This document shows positions 9,903-25,137 of a DNA stretch of 64,000 nt, piece by piece (the stretch's first letter is position 1; the number at the start of each line of letters is the position of its first letter). The notes beneath the pieces are model-generated. The model did not search any database. It was not told the origin of the DNA and saw only the letters and a list, made by a program, of their open reading frames with translations. A program made the position numbers and the translations under genes. This stretch comes from Diaporthe sp. PMI_573. Taxonomy: Eukaryota; Ascomycota; Sordariomycetes; Diaporthales; Diaporthaceae. The stretch lies in the NCBI GenBank assembly GCA_021399435.1, contig JAJTUP010000012.1, positions 1,302,001-1,366,000 of the forward strand. Reading direction: 5' to 3'.

Positions 9903-11806
9903 TTACCATGTCTCCTCTTCAAGCAGAGCTCCCTCGTTTGCTGCCTGGCTGGGTGCCTGCTCAGTGTTGCTTTTGCTCTCCGTGTTATCGGCAGATGTGA
10001 GTCCCTTTGCTTCCTCCTTGTGGTCACCATTGGCCATAACCGCATCTTCAACCTCCGGCTTATTGGAGGCTTCAGGTGCCGCACCGGATTTCTCCTCCTC
10101 CAGCTCCTCTGCTATGGTGGCTTCACGTTCAGGAGTCTTTGGGGTTTCCTGAGCATTTTCCGCGATGGACATCTTCTCGATGACTGTTGCAATATCTCTA
10201 TCCGAAGACTCCTTCTTGGTTCTCTCAGGGCTTGGGGCGGCAGAGGTTGTCGCAGAGGTTGTCTTTGACAACGGCCTCCTCGTTGGGACAGACTTTGCAC
10301 TGGCCGATTTCTTGGGTGCTGCTGCTGGCCTTCTCGGAGGTGTGACGGGCACTTTTTCGTTTTTCTTGGATGCGCTGGCTGCAGTGGGTCGCATCATCCT
10401 AGCCAGGAAGCCCTCATCGACCTTGGCGTCCTTTTTCACAACTGGGTGGTCTTTAGCAGGCAACTTCGGTGGAGGTCCAATGCTGGGCCGCTGCCTGCCA
10501 GCTGCGGAAGACGACCTCTCAAGAGCCTTGGTTCGGTTTGTGGAGCGGGCTGAGTTCTCGTGGGAGGACGGGGGAGCGGTGCCAGAGGGAATTCTGCTCC
10601 TGGATCCAGAGGCAGTAGTGTGGGTGGTGAGACTAGGAGGAAGCCTGACAGGCCGTGTTGGTGACTTTGGCCTGGGTTTGACAAAGCCCGCAGGAGAGAC
10701 ACTGACTGGCGCGGCTTTCTTTTCGGTGCTTGGTGTCGCAGCCTTCGGTGTTGTTGGCGGGTGGGACGTCGTGTTGGTTGGCTTGGCGGCAGGTTTTGGT
10801 TGCGGTGCTGGGTCGGGAGACTTCACAGCTTCTTTGCTTATCGCCTTCTTGGAAGGTTCTGCTGATACTGCTGGCTTTGATGCTCCTGCTGGTTCTTTCG
10901 CCCCAGATGCTTCTGCCGGTTCGGCTGCCGCTGCTGGTTTTGCTGATGCAGCTGGTGTGGATCTCGCCGGCGTGGGCTTTGCGGGTGCCTCCACGGCCTT
11001 CACGCCGTTGGCCTTCTTCACATCGCCACCTGCTGGTTTCGCTGGTGTTGCTGAAGCTGCAGGTGTGGATTTTGCCGGTGTTCCCACAGCCTCTACAGCC
11101 TTCACCCCGTTCGTTTTCTTCACTTGGTCGCCTGCTGGTCCTGCGGCTGGCGCTGTTGGCGCTGTTGGCGCTTCAGCAACGGCTTCTTGACTCTTCCGAG
11201 CATGACTGCCATAATCAGATTTCCTTGCGCGAGGATCTTCTTTGATCTGTGGAGACTCGGCAAGTCCTTTTGGGGGTCCGCTGGGGACGAGGCTGGCGAC
11301 CTCCTTGGGTGGTTCTGATTGGCTGGTAGCTGCGGAAGAGGCAATTGTACTGGTGTTGTCTAGCTGGACTGAAGACGCTGCTTCGGTGTCCTCGCTGAGT
11401 TTTCTTCCAGATATACTGGAGGCCTCGCTTGGGTCCCGTTGTTGGAGGCCTATGCGGCCATCCTTCTCGATTGCCACGAAGCTCGTGCGGACCTTGGAAA
11501 GGGGACGAGGTGACTCGGTGCCGGCTGGGACAGAGAAATCAAGTTAGCAATTTGATTGGGGCAATGTATATGCGGAAACACGAAAAGACCACCGCCACAT
11601 ATAGTACAAGACTTGGCTTTAGTGTGTTCGGTGATGTGGTAGAGAGGGGAGCGCAAAGGACAGACGGAAGACGAGAACAATTGAGAGGGGCCAAACAAAC
11701 AGGCAGATTCATTTGTACTCGAAGACACACCAGGTGATCGCCCTCGTTCGGGCGGGCTTTCCTGAGTTTTGTTCTCGAACATGGCCCGGAGGTTCCTGAC
11801 ACTCAT
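9903..11806 (-). CDS. Ala/Pro/Lys-rich disordered protein with conserved N-terminus
   Basis: The model has two exons, 11806-11731 and 11524-9903. The 206-nt intron has donor GTGTGT, acceptor CCCAG and phase 1. The product is 565 aa. It begins MSVRNLRAMFENKTQES and continues across the junction into RPLSKVRTSFVAIEK, a short motif I recall as conserved at the start of a family of otherwise disordered fungal proteins. Residues ~100-450 are low complexity (Ala, Pro, Lys, Ser), with an imperfect internal repeat built on KTNGVKAVEA/KANGVKAVEA plus TPA/KPT spacers. A basic Pro-rich stretch (KPRPKSPTRPVRLPPS) follows, then an acidic C-terminus (PEREATIAEELEEE). This resembles actin- or microtubule-associated linkers, but function is not assigned. 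Confidence 0.8.
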
Positions 11807-15174
<3,368 letters not shown>

Positions 15175-15682
15175 ACGTGCTGAGACGTAAATTTAGCCCG
15201 CAGTCCTTGACTGTTGGCGGTGCAAATGAGGAATAGGTATAGACAAAATGGATACCATAACATAAAGTCAGCACTTGACTCGCAATGTTTTTGCTCGACG
15301 TAGAGAACCAAGCCATAAAGTTTGTGTCGCGGCCAATTGGCTTCCCAACACTCGAGAGCGGATAGGTTTGTATTTTCATTTTGTGCAGACAGTCTTATCA
15401 GTCTATGTAATATTCGTATGAGAACAGCGGCTGCCTCGGGCTCCTCCTTAGCCTCCGCTTCTTCCGACCAGGCTTCTATTCTAAACCATGCCAGAATAAA
15501 GTACAGATGAGCACCCGTCTATATGTTTGGGTACACGCGTCTGATATAGTACACTTCCAGATCGTGAACACATCCACGATCGTCTATGTTGCAGCTCATC
15601 TCTTCAAGCAAGCCACCTTCTGTGGCCGTGCCCTTTCTACAGCATAACTTGGGCTATGCTTCGAGGCCACCACGTGGCGTCT
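15175..15682. other. Short convergent intergenic region
   Basis: These 508 bp lie between the stop codons of LYS12 and MEF1 and hold both 3' UTRs. No ORF or RNA gene is seen. Confidence 0.6.
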
Positions 15683-18268
15683 CTATTTCCCGCCGAACCT
15701 CTCCTTCTCGTACTTGGCAACGAGTTCCTTCCTGTAGATTGAGTTCGTTAGCATCTACTACATCACGTCTGTGCACAGGATGAGTCGCTAAACTTACTGC
15801 AGCTGCGGCGGTGCAGCCGCGTAATGGCTGAACTCCATGCTGAACTCGCCCTTGCCCTGCGTCGTGGCGCGGAGGTGCGAGCTGAAGCCGAACATGGCGT
15901 TGAGCGAGCAGTCGGCCGTGAGGGTGAAGTCCTCCGGGCCGATCTCGGTGTCGACGATGGTGCCGCGCTTGTTCATGAGCATGATGATGTTTCCCTGGAA
16001 CTCGTTGGGGGCCGTGATGGTCGTCTTCATGAGCGGCTCGAGGACCGTGCCGCCGGCGTCCTTGAACGCCTTGCGGAACGCCGACTGCGTCGCCATCTGG
16101 AAGGCGTAGTCGGAAGAATCCGTCACGTGCGTCGCGCCGTCGTTGACCACCAGCTTGGCGCCGATAACCTTGTGGCCTAGCAGGGGGCCCTCCTCGCAGC
16201 CCAGCTCGAAGCCCTTGCCACAGGCCGACAGGAACTTGTCCGGGATCGTGCCGCCCACAACTTGCGTCTCGAAGTGGTTCTTCTCCGCGTCCTCCTCGTT
16301 CGGCTCCAGGAAACCCATGACGCGCGCGAAGTCGCCGGGTCCACCTGTCTGCTTCTTGAGGAGGTAGTCAAAGTCGGCGCGGCGGGTGATGGTCTCGCGG
16401 TACGCCACGCGTGGCTGGCCCGTCTCGCACTCGACCTTGTACTCACGACGGAGACGCTCCACGTAGACCTCGAGGTGCAATTCGCCCATACCGGAAATGA
16501 TGGTCTCCTCGGACTCCTCGTCGACTGTCAGGCGGAAGGTGGGGTCCTCGCGCTGGAAACGGTTCATGGCCTTGGAAAACGGATCGGCGTCGCTGCTTCG
16601 CTTGGGCTTGATGGACAGGGACATGACGGCATCGGGGACGTACATGGAGCTCATGGTGTAGGGAAGGTTGCCATCGGTGAAGGTGTCGCCAGAAGCGCAG
16701 TCGACGCCGAACACGGCACAGATCTCACCGGCACCGATCTCGCTAACATCCTCCATATCGTTGGAGTGCATGCGGACGATACGGGGGATACGGACCTTCT
16801 TGTTGGTGCGCGAGTTGAACAGGTAGCTGCCCTTCTTGAGCTGGCCCTGGTAGACACGGATGTAGGTGAGCTGGCCGTAGGGGTTCTCCTCGAGCTTGAA
16901 GGCGAGGCCGACGAAGGGGAGGGCGTTGTACGGGACCAAAGCTGTCGGCTTCTCCTTCTGCGAGCGGTCGAGAGCCATGTTTTGCACGTCGGCGGGGTTC
17001 GGCAGGAAGTCACAGATAGCGTCGAGCATCGGCTGGATAGACTTGTCTCCAAGGGCAGTACCCATCAAGACAGGGGTGAACTTCAGGTTGGTGGTTGCCC
17101 TTCGGATGGCGGCTTTGATCTGCTCAGGGGTGGGCTCCTTCTCGTCCAGGAACATCTCGGCCATCTCGTCGTCGACGTCAGCAAGCTTCTCGATAAGCTC
17201 CTGGCGCTTCTGCTGGGCTAGTTCCTTGAGATCCTCGGGGATCTGATCGGAGATCTTGAGTTGAACACCCCGGTGGCCGTCGTTCCGGATAGAGCGCATG
17301 TGGATCAAGTCCACAACACCCTCGAATTCCTTCTCGGAGCCAATCGGGATCTGGATAGCGGCAGCGGGGATCCTAAGCTTGGAGTTGATCTGCTCGACCG
17401 CCTTGAAGGGGTTGGCACCCATGCGATCCATCTTGTTGACGAAGCTAATCCGGGGGACATTGTACCGTTTCATCTGCCTGTCGACCGTGATGGTCTGACT
17501 CTGCACGCCACTGACGGCGCAGAGAATCATACAGGCACCATCGAGAACTCGCAGGGCACGCTCGACCTCAATGGTGAAGTCGACGTGGCCAGGGGTGTCA
17601 ATCAGGTTGATGTGATAGGTTTCCGTTTTTCCGTTTTCCTTTTTTTCCCAGTCGCAGAAGGTCGCAGCCGATTGAATGGTGATTCCTCGCTCGCGTTCCA
17701 GTTCCATAGAGTCCATCTTTGCGCCGACGCTGTCTCGACCGCGGACCTCGTGAATCGCCTTGATTCGGCCGGTGTAGAAGAGGACTCGTTCGGTGCATGT
17801 CGTTTTACCACTGTCGATGTGTGCCTGATACTGTCAGCCCGGACCCAGCAGAGAACTACAAGGCCCTGAGGGGATCTCTCTTACTGCAATACCAATGTTT
17901 CGAACCATAGAAAGCCGCTTGGTCTCTTCGGGACTCATGCGCGCCTTGACAACTTCCGGGGACAGGTTGGCTGCTTCCTTTGCGGCCTTGAGACTGTTTG
18001 CGAGGCATACCAGTTAGTACGACGGCCAATGTTGATGAGCATAGTTGCGGGGGCGAACGTACGCTTCTTGAGCAGCGTTCAGGGCGGCGCCTCGCTTGAA
18101 AGACTGGCTGAAGCTCCTGGCGCACTCGAACTGGACGGGCTGCTGCCATTGTCGCGGCGCATCAGAGCTCGCTCTGCAGCTCCAGCTCAGGTTCAGGAGC
18201 TTGGCACCAGGGCTCGAGCTTAGGATGCGACCGTCACCAAGGACGGCCACGGCTCTTGAGGCCCTCAT
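15683..18268 (-). CDS. MEF1: Mitochondrial elongation factor G (EF-G1)
   Basis: The model has four exons: 18268-18063, 17993-17885, 17824-15798 and 15731-15683. Introns are 69, 60 and 66 nt, the first with a TACTAAC branch point. The 796-aa protein is the GTPase that drives translocation on mitoribosomes. Residues 1 to ~70 are Arg/Ser/Ala-rich, fitting a matrix presequence. The G domain shows G1 AHIDSGKTT (106-114), G2 RGITI (~151-155), G3 DTPGH (181-185) and G4 NKMD (235-238). Domains II-V follow, with a GMGELHLEV motif and the C-terminal block [19 protein letters not shown]. The last exon encodes only [15 protein letters not shown] and would be missed by naive ORF calling. It converges on LYS12. 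Confidence 0.96.
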
Positions 18269-18541
18269 CTTCACAAATTCATGGGGGACGTGACCTAAGG
18301 AAGGACTGGGCTAAGAGAGAAGCGAGGCGCGTATCCATGTGCCCGAAGTGATTCGAATAATTTTTTGGGCCCCCCGGCAGGCATCCCACACCCAACTGTC
18401 GATCTGCCCCATCGGCCCCGGCTCGGCGACTTTTCACGCGCCTACAACCCTGCACACCCACACTCTACGCTGCCCTGCCCATTTGTATTTGCAATATATA
18501 CTGCAAATTTTTCAGGATTAATATCTCCCGAATGATTACAT
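18269..18541. promoter_or_regulatory. MEF1 upstream region next to tRNA gene
   Basis: These 273 bp lie between the MEF1 start and the tRNA gene and must contain the MEF1 promoter. A minimal upstream ORF (ATG AAT TTG TGA on the minus strand, starting at 18282) lies 14 nt before the MEF1 ATG. Confidence 0.45.
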
Positions 18542-18613
18542 TCGGATATGGTGTAATGGTTAACATCGGTGACTCTCACTCACCAGCTCGGGGTTCGATT
18601 CCCCGTATCCGAG
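18542..18613 (+). tRNA. tRNA-Glu (anticodon CUC)
   Basis: A full cloverleaf folds. The acceptor stem pairs TCGGATA (18542-18548) with TATCCGA (18606-18612), with discriminator G. The anticodon stem GGTGA/TCACC closes the loop CTCTCAC with anticodon CTC at 18575-18577. The T stem CGGGG/CCCCG closes TTCGATT. The B box GGTTCGATTCC is at 18592-18602. There is no intron. It reads GAG codons. Confidence 0.95.
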
Positions 18614-18639
18614 ATATCTGAGGCTTGATCCTCAATCTG

Positions 18640-18646
18640 TTTTTTT
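18640..18646 (+). terminator. RNA polymerase III terminator
   Basis: A run of seven T residues lies 27 nt past the tRNA discriminator base, the usual Pol III stop signal. Confidence 0.8.
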
Positions 18647-19392
18647 GTGTTGTGTTTATTTTTTCAAATTTCCATGCTGGATGTCACCTACTTAGTACCT
18701 ATCTATCCTCACGGGACCCGTCACAAGACGCATGCGAAGTATTGGTGGTGACACTGAGGTAAAGACTGATCATACCCTTAAATGTCTCCCCTTTATCATC
18801 ATTTGTGGTCGCTCTGTCCCTCGACCTGTGCCACATTTTCGGTAATGTTTCGTTTTGCCTTATGTAGAGTCATATTGGTCAATGCAATCAAGGGACCTCA
18901 ATCTTGCCCGCCGTATCAAACGCCTGTGTTAGTTGGGATCGCAGACATTTGGTTAACTAGGCACCTCCGAGTCGGTATAGCTCGGCGCCTTCCGAATTGC
19001 TGTGTGACATTCACTGTTCGCTGTTCCTCACAGTGTTAGCCCATGCGTCTCCTATCATACTCTGCTAGGCTATTTCTAAAGCTGTCAAAATTTATCAATG
19101 CTGGCTCCAAAATTGCCCACATCGATCTTGTGTGTCTCGGCCGATCTCCATGGCATGCCGTATTGACTCGAGGTCATGACGTATTCAACTAGCAACGGGA
19201 ACGCTGGATCTACCCGTCATACATATGGCAATCAACACTATACTAAACCGATTCGTAGTAACCGGGAGCTGGATGCACATGCCTGCAATGATCGAATTAA
19301 AGACGATCCATTCCTCTCTGCTGGTGTGAACATGTGCTTTTGATCTCACTGCTCCTAATAGCAGGTAGGAAGCGTCTCAAAAACTGTCATCA
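18647..19392. other. Intergenic, A+T-rich
   Basis: About 750 bp contain no convincing ORF. This is the promoter and leader of the oxidoreductase gene. Confidence 0.5.
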
Positions 19393-21256
19393 ATGGCACA
19401 AAACCCGCTCGGCCCTGACATTGAAAGAAACACTGCGCAACCCATGGCTCAGAACGGATCTTCGTCCAAGGATGGGCGCAAGCGTGTGCTCATCGTGGGT
19501 GCTGGAGCAGCTGGGTAAATTCGTCGAGTCCGGCAAGCTGCGTTCGAAATTGTGCTAATTCACTGGCAGCATGTCCACCGCGTACCATCTCTCGCAGCAT
19601 AGTGACAAGTTCAATGTGACGCTCATTGACGCAGTCGATTACTGTGGAGGTCAGGCCTTCTCCATACCTCTGGACAAGGAACGCCACGGTGCATCATGGT
19701 GCAACCAAGGTGTCCAGGGAGGCTCTTACATCTTCCACCACACTCTCACCATGTTCCAGCGCCAGGGCTACCACGCGGATCCCGTCGAGTTGCAGGTCTC
19801 TTTTGGCAAAGATGAGACATTCTGGTCCAACGTCTTCCCGACGCAGGTCATGGTCAAGCATAAGAAGGAGGTGAAGCGCCTAGTCACACTGCTAAAAGTG
19901 ATGAGAATGTTCGAGGTCTTCTTCGCGCTGCTACCACTCCGAATGGTCTTCAAGCTGTTCCTGTTCTCCGAGGACTTCATCAACATTGTAGCTCTGCCAA
20001 TGACAGCTCTGTTCCTCGGCACTGGAAACGCCACTCCACAGACACCAGCCATGATGTTCGAGCGGCTCTGCACTTCTCCCACCTACGGCATGTGGTACCA
20101 TCCCGAGGAGAACTCCGTTGTCAGCAATCAGCCCCCAATGGTCGTTTTCCCAAAGTTCTCGGATTTCTACTCGACGTGGCAGAAGGATCTTATCTCTCGC
20201 GGCGTCACAGTTCGCCTGTCGACCGAGTTGACGGAGATTGTTCAGCGCGGCAAGAAAGGCGTTATCGTCAGGCTGAAGCCACGTACGCCAGCGCCTGATG
20301 GGCACAACCCAAACGGAGGAGACCCTGATGCCCCCTCCGCTGAGGAGACCTATGACGAGATTGTGCTCTGTTGTCTAGCTGACACAGCGAAAAAGGTCCT
20401 TGGAAAGACGGCAAGTTGGAAAGAGAAGCAAGTTCTTGGTTCTGCCAAGTTTAGCGATGACATTACTATCACCCACAATGATGCCGACTACATGAAGAAA
20501 CACTACGAGAACTTCTACCGCGAAGACTTAGCCGTGGCTAACACTAACGGTGTCGACCAGCAGTCCCGTCTGGACTACGCCAAAACCAGCTTCCGCCCCA
20601 TGTACTACATCAAAATGTACGACAAGGACCGGTCCAAGCTGGAGATGTGTTTCGACACCACCAACTACCAGTCACAGTTCCCCGAGAACGTGCCTTTCGA
20701 GCAGCATGTGTTTCAGACCATCTACCTTAACAAGGACCGCGACGGAAAGCTCTGGTCCGACAATGAGATCGACGAGAGTAAGATCATCCGAAAGGACTGG
20801 TGGCATCAGCTCTGCCACTCCTACACGCACTACATCTTTGTCATCCCGTGGATGATGTTCCTCCAGGCCAAGAACAATACCCGTTTCGCTGCGTCGTGGA
20901 CACTATTCAATGCCCACGAGGTCGCTGTAATGTCTGGCATCGCGGCCGCAGTCGACCTCGGTGCACCTTATCCGGAGGATCTTGAGAATGACAAGTTCGC
21001 GTTCCTGTGTTTCAGACTGTACTACCTACTTGCATACGGCAAATGGTACCGACGACGATTCACAAAGGGAAAGCCTGCACCAACCACACAGGCAGCGAAG
21101 GACGGCGCGAGCTGGGCGAGTGGGCTGTACGGATCGAAGTACAAGGGCCCCGGCGTGGTGGATCAGGAAAGGTCTACCTGGAGGGAGGAATTGAAGCAGG
21201 GCAACAGTACTGGGAACCTGGCTAATGGTAATGCTCCTGGGCGAAGCCAGCCGTGA
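19393..21256 (+). CDS. FAD/NAD(P)-binding amine-oxidase-like oxidoreductase
   Basis: Exons are 19393-19514 and 19570-21256. The 55-nt intron (GTAAAT...GGCAG, with a CTAAT branch) interrupts the Rossmann dinucleotide motif; splicing yields RVLIVGAGAAGMSTAYHL and a 602-aa protein. The GxGxxG is at residues 36-41, followed by an acidic end of beta-2 (VTLIDAVDYCGGQA). This is typical of FAD-dependent amine oxidoreductase/desaturase-like proteins. Hydrophobic segments near residues ~170-210 and ~440 may associate with membranes. The substrate is unknown. A second in-frame ATG at 19444 would remove 17 residues. The following cupin-like gene is on the same strand about 400 bp away, so co-regulation is possible but unproven. 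Confidence 0.85.
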
Positions 21257-21663
21257 TTGCTCAAAGGACTGAGCCAGGCTGCGATATCTAAGACCCGGCT
21301 GTATGTTGAATTATCTGGCGCATTGAAAGTGTCTCACAGATTCATACCCAGGTACTTGTTAGCTTTATCTATACTTTACTAATGTCATGTTTCGTTCGAA
21401 GGCGAGATACAGCAACTGGGGAATTCTGCCATCTCTACCTGGTCTCCGAGGCATGCATGTTATTGTCGATTGTCCGTATAGTGTTCAAGGCTTGACTTGT
21501 TAGACTCAGGAACGAGGCAGGACAAGTCATTGAATGAGAGAACTCCATTCTCTTCGCAGCCGCAACGGAGCATATATCTGTGGCGTTTCTTACCGCAGCC
21601 ACTGGCCTCCCTCCTCTCTCAGACTACAGCGGCTTCCGAAGCAACCATTCAGAGAAACAGTTA
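21257..21663. other. Intergenic between two same-strand genes
   Basis: About 400 bp separate the genes. The frame of the next gene is open back to about 21580 without an ATG, so an upstream exon of that gene could lie here. Confidence 0.4.
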
Positions 21664-22734
21664 ATGGGAGACCATATCGCCTCGACCTTCGAAATGTCGA
21701 ACAATCAGACACCTGCAAGTGGCGAGCGAGGTCGACTAACTAGCCGTCAAGAATACCCACACTTCCGGCGCATTCAGTCACTCGCCTATTCGACACACGA
21801 ACAAGCAGTCCTCGACGCCGGCTACCCCTGGGTGCGAACCAATCTGCTGATCCCAACCTGGCAGTCCCCGGATGCGGATTCACGCACCAACCCCGTCCCA
21901 GACCGGCTACCCTGGCATGGACACCACGGTGTTAACACACACTTCATCGTCGAGGGCGACCTGACTGTAATGAAACTCAAGAAAATGTTTGGCCAGAATC
22001 ACATCTCTGCGATCACTCTGTCCTCCCATCCTGACGCTCTACAAGAGCTCCCTGTCGCACCCAACGAGGTTTACGCAGGCACGACTCAGCAGGCCTGCAA
22101 GTTCGTCGAAGGGCATCGCAGCCTCAGCCCCAGGAGCGCGCATCGGGTAAGCAAATCCAAAGATCTACTTCGTTGACCTTCAGGACATCTAAAGGTCAGC
22201 GAAGGAGCTGCCACAGTGCCTGTGTTTATCCTTCTCGCTATGTCATGGCTTGTGGGACAATCCATGGCAAAAGTTTCCTTATCAAATTCTTTTTCATTTT
22301 GATCTTTCATTCCGTTCTGTGGCAGTTGACTCCCCAAATTGCAGTACTTGTCTAGGGGCAGCTTGGAGTGGGTTGACGAGGTCGGACGTGCAGTTCGGGG
22401 CGACGACAGGACGTACATTCTTGAGCAGCTCGACAATGTCCAATTCGAAACCAGCTTCGATTTCAAGGCCATGCGGAGGGTGGCGACTTGCACATTCAAA
22501 GACGACAACCAGACCACCAGAAGCATGCGCCAGTGGTTCCTGCGAGAGTGGAACGACCCTGACATCCAGGCCGCCAAAGGTGACCTTCTCCCTGTCATTC
22601 ACCCGTTGGAAGCCCATCTGGCTCCAAAGTGGAAGGATAATGAGGTGGATCTCGATGAGAAACATGTCAGTTTCAGCTGGATCAGGACTTTGAAGGAATG
22701 GCTGCTGGGAGGCACTACTGAGAAGTCAGACTAG
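21664..22734 (+). CDS. Cupin-like conserved hypothetical protein
   Basis: The model is exons 21664-22146 and 22345-22734. The 198-nt phase-0 intron (GTAAGC...TTGCAG) joins ...SPRSAHR to YLSRGSLEWVDE, giving about 290 aa. HGHHGVNTHFIVEGDLTV resembles cupin motif 1, with His residues for metal binding. QACKFVEGHRSLSPRSAHR precedes the C-terminal helical part (TRSMRQWFLREW). The pairing of a cupin-type motif with a conserved C-terminal region suggests a soluble metal-binding protein; the reaction is unknown. The start is uncertain: ATG 21664 is chosen, ATG 21694 is close behind, and a missing 5' exon cannot be excluded. Confidence 0.6.
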
Positions 22735-23080
22735 TGTTGATGGACTTGGAGCAGAATGGGACGAAAGCAAACTCGACCTCTTGTGATGCCGCGCAGACGG
22801 AGAAGGGAGTCTTGGGGCTTTGGCCTACCTAGAATGAACCACCTCTGCATGAGTATGTTGATGCTTGGGGGCAAGTAGGTATACCAGTTTCGGTCGTGAA
22901 CATGCGAGACCACATGCAGCCGCGTTGTCCCGCGTGACCGATTTGTGCATATAAGATGAAAGACTATGCATTAAACGTGGGCCCCTTATCCCATTACATT
23001 ACAGGAGACCGCGCTGAGCTCCGAAAATAGAATCATAACATCATTGCAGCCAACCTCATTCCGTCCGACCCGCGCACTGA
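22735..23080. other. Convergent intergenic region
   Basis: About 350 bp of 3' flanks; nothing recognised. Confidence 0.5.
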
Positions 23081-23557
23081 TTATATAGGCACGAACAACT
23101 GCGCAACAAGCTTCCAATCCCCACCAGCGAGCTGCCTCCACGTGCTCGTGCACCACGCTTCCACCTTATCCATATCCTCCGGGTCCAAGTCGGTGCTACC
23201 GTTGTTGGACTTGATGACCGTGACACGGTAGATGATCTGGACGCCCATCATGTCCACCTCGGCGATGGCGGGCTCCGGGTCCTCCTTATGGATCTTCCAG
23301 CTGATCAGCTGGCCCTTCTCGGCCATTTTGTCGATAGCCTCGGTGAGTGTGGGCTCTGACTTCATGTGCATGGGTTCCGACTTGCCGCCCGGGTGTATCA
23401 AGGGGTTTACCATGACGCAGTCGTACTCGATGTGCTCCTTTGCGTCCTTGGGCTCGTTGCAGAGCGACCCCGCCAGGAGGTTTTCCATGTCCTTGGCTGC
23501 CTTGCGCACACGGGCGGAGATCGACCCTGGGTGAACTGTGCCGGATTTGCTGACCAT
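23081..23557 (-). CDS. Small soluble protein, possibly NTF2-like
   Basis: A 158-aa single-exon ORF runs from ATG 23557. It has mixed helix and strand with a terminal pattern WRQLAGGDWKLVAQLFVPI. A conserved GxW-Q strand pair like this is common at the end of SnoaL/NTF2-like folds. Earlier, PAIAEVDMMGVQIIYRVTVIK would form a long beta-strand pair. There is no signal peptide or membrane segment. The upstream frame stays open for 12 codons (to a TTG) without another ATG, so an additional 5' exon is possible. The fold assignment is tentative. Confidence 0.6.
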   Translation of the reverse strand: MVSKSGTVHPGSISARVRKAAKDMENLLAGSLCNEPKDAKEHIEYDCVMVNPLIHPGGKSEPMHMKSEPTLTEAIDKMAEKGQLISWKIHKEDPEPAIAEVDMMGVQIIYRVTVIKSNNGSTDLDPEDMDKVEAWCTSTWRQLAGGDWKLVAQLFVPI

Positions 23558-25137
23558 TTTTGAGATGCTTCTATGGTCGGTGACTTTGATCAAAATGTGC
23601 TTGAGGTAGTGATGAATATTTGTACCGCTAGAAAATTGATGCGCGTGTTGTTGGGTTGAGTTTGGTAGGGGCTCAAAACTCTAAGCATCCAGGTTCGAGG
23701 TCACGCAAGCACTTATAAGAATACGGAATCCCAGGCTTCTGGAATCAAGAGAAACAGGTAATTGTTGTGGGAACCATCCACGCTGACTTCCAACAAGGTA
23801 CAACCTGACGTCAGTGGGCAATCACAGGTATGCAAGTTGCTGGGTGCAGATCACTGCGAGGCCGCGCAGGCGAGCGGTACCCACTCTTCAAGCATGAGAT
23901 CTTATAAAGTTCCCGAGATCACTATCGAAAACAGCGAGTCCCACTGGAGACCAGAGCTAGGTATTCACGGTCTAAGCTCGAGCCTGGTGATTGAACGCCG
24001 CTATAGAGCTATATTTAAGTTGAGCCCTAAGGCTGCAGTGGGCCAAAATTGCGCGCAGTGGTACTACATACAGTACATGATGTCAACAGCTGTGGATAGA
24101 GGTCCCACCGTGCCCATTCAGAGATGGAAGTTACCATCCTCACAAGCCTGGTAGATACTAGATATCTTGCAAAACTCAGGCGGTTACGTAGAGTATCGTC
24201 CAGCTTCTTTCAAGTGATACTCGACGACGGGAAAGACAGCGACTACACCAACAGTCTTATTGCTTGTGGATCTGGATACTGCATTGGTTTTGGTCAATAG
24301 ACTCATTCTCAATCCTTCCATGATGCGTTTCAGAAAAGGCACACTTTTTGACAACTACTTCGAATGATCCCAAATCGGTACACTCGTATTATATACAGAG
24401 CCTTAGAATGTGTGATCCAGGGTAGAGAGTATGCGACATGAAGCCACGAAACTTTGGCCTAGGCATGCTCATTCTCAAAGGATGCTCGAGATGGTGCCCA
24501 AAGGGTGTTTTTCACTGGCAGCTGTTGGTGAAGCGCTATGCCACACGGGTCATCGCCGCAGGAGAATCTGGTTTTTATGACTGACGCTACTCGATGGTTG
24601 TTCATCTCGCGAAAGGCCCAGCAATGTCGACGCTGATCCTTGTATTGGCGCACTATATCCAGTGGGCATATCTTTCACAATTTCAGGAAGCCAATCTCAA
24701 ACGCACCATACGATCCGGAAAAGCACACGGAGTGACTGTTCAGCAAGCCCTACAGAACAAGAGTCTCCAAAACTTTACTTCTTAGGTACATTCCAGGTAC
24801 AACAAGCTGTATACGTTTAAAATCAGGCCGACAAATATATCAATGACTGACTACCAAACGATAATTGTTATAGGTGAAATCGCTTCTGTCAGGCTCAAGT
24901 GGGTGCCTAGCAACGGCCATGCTCTGATCTTCAATCACCTTCTATGCTCTCATGGTATGCCCATATTGGGTATGATTGACTGCAGGTGAAGTTATACAAC
25001 ACCGTGCTACAGCGGGGTATGTATGACTGAACTGAAAACTTTTGCGGACTGTTGGCAACTCAGTAATCAATCCTTCTATTTGGACAGGCCATGATCTAGG
25101 TCTCTTGCCGCCCGTGTGGCAAGGACACACAAACAAA
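23558..25137. other. Intergenic, gene-poor
   Basis: About 1.6 kb contain only short, non-coding-looking ORFs. The right part is the presumed promoter of the Cys-rich membrane protein gene. Confidence 0.45.

Noticed and set aside
10165..11190. 341-codon ORF antisense to the Ala/Pro/Lys-rich gene
   Set aside because: Low-complexity Gly/Ala/Phe/Val repeats arise from reading the Ala/Pro/Lys repeats backwards; there is no start context or conserved segment.
16262..17221. 319-codon ORF antisense to MEF1
   Set aside because: It is a mirror of the highly conserved EF-G coding sequence, with no motif of its own.
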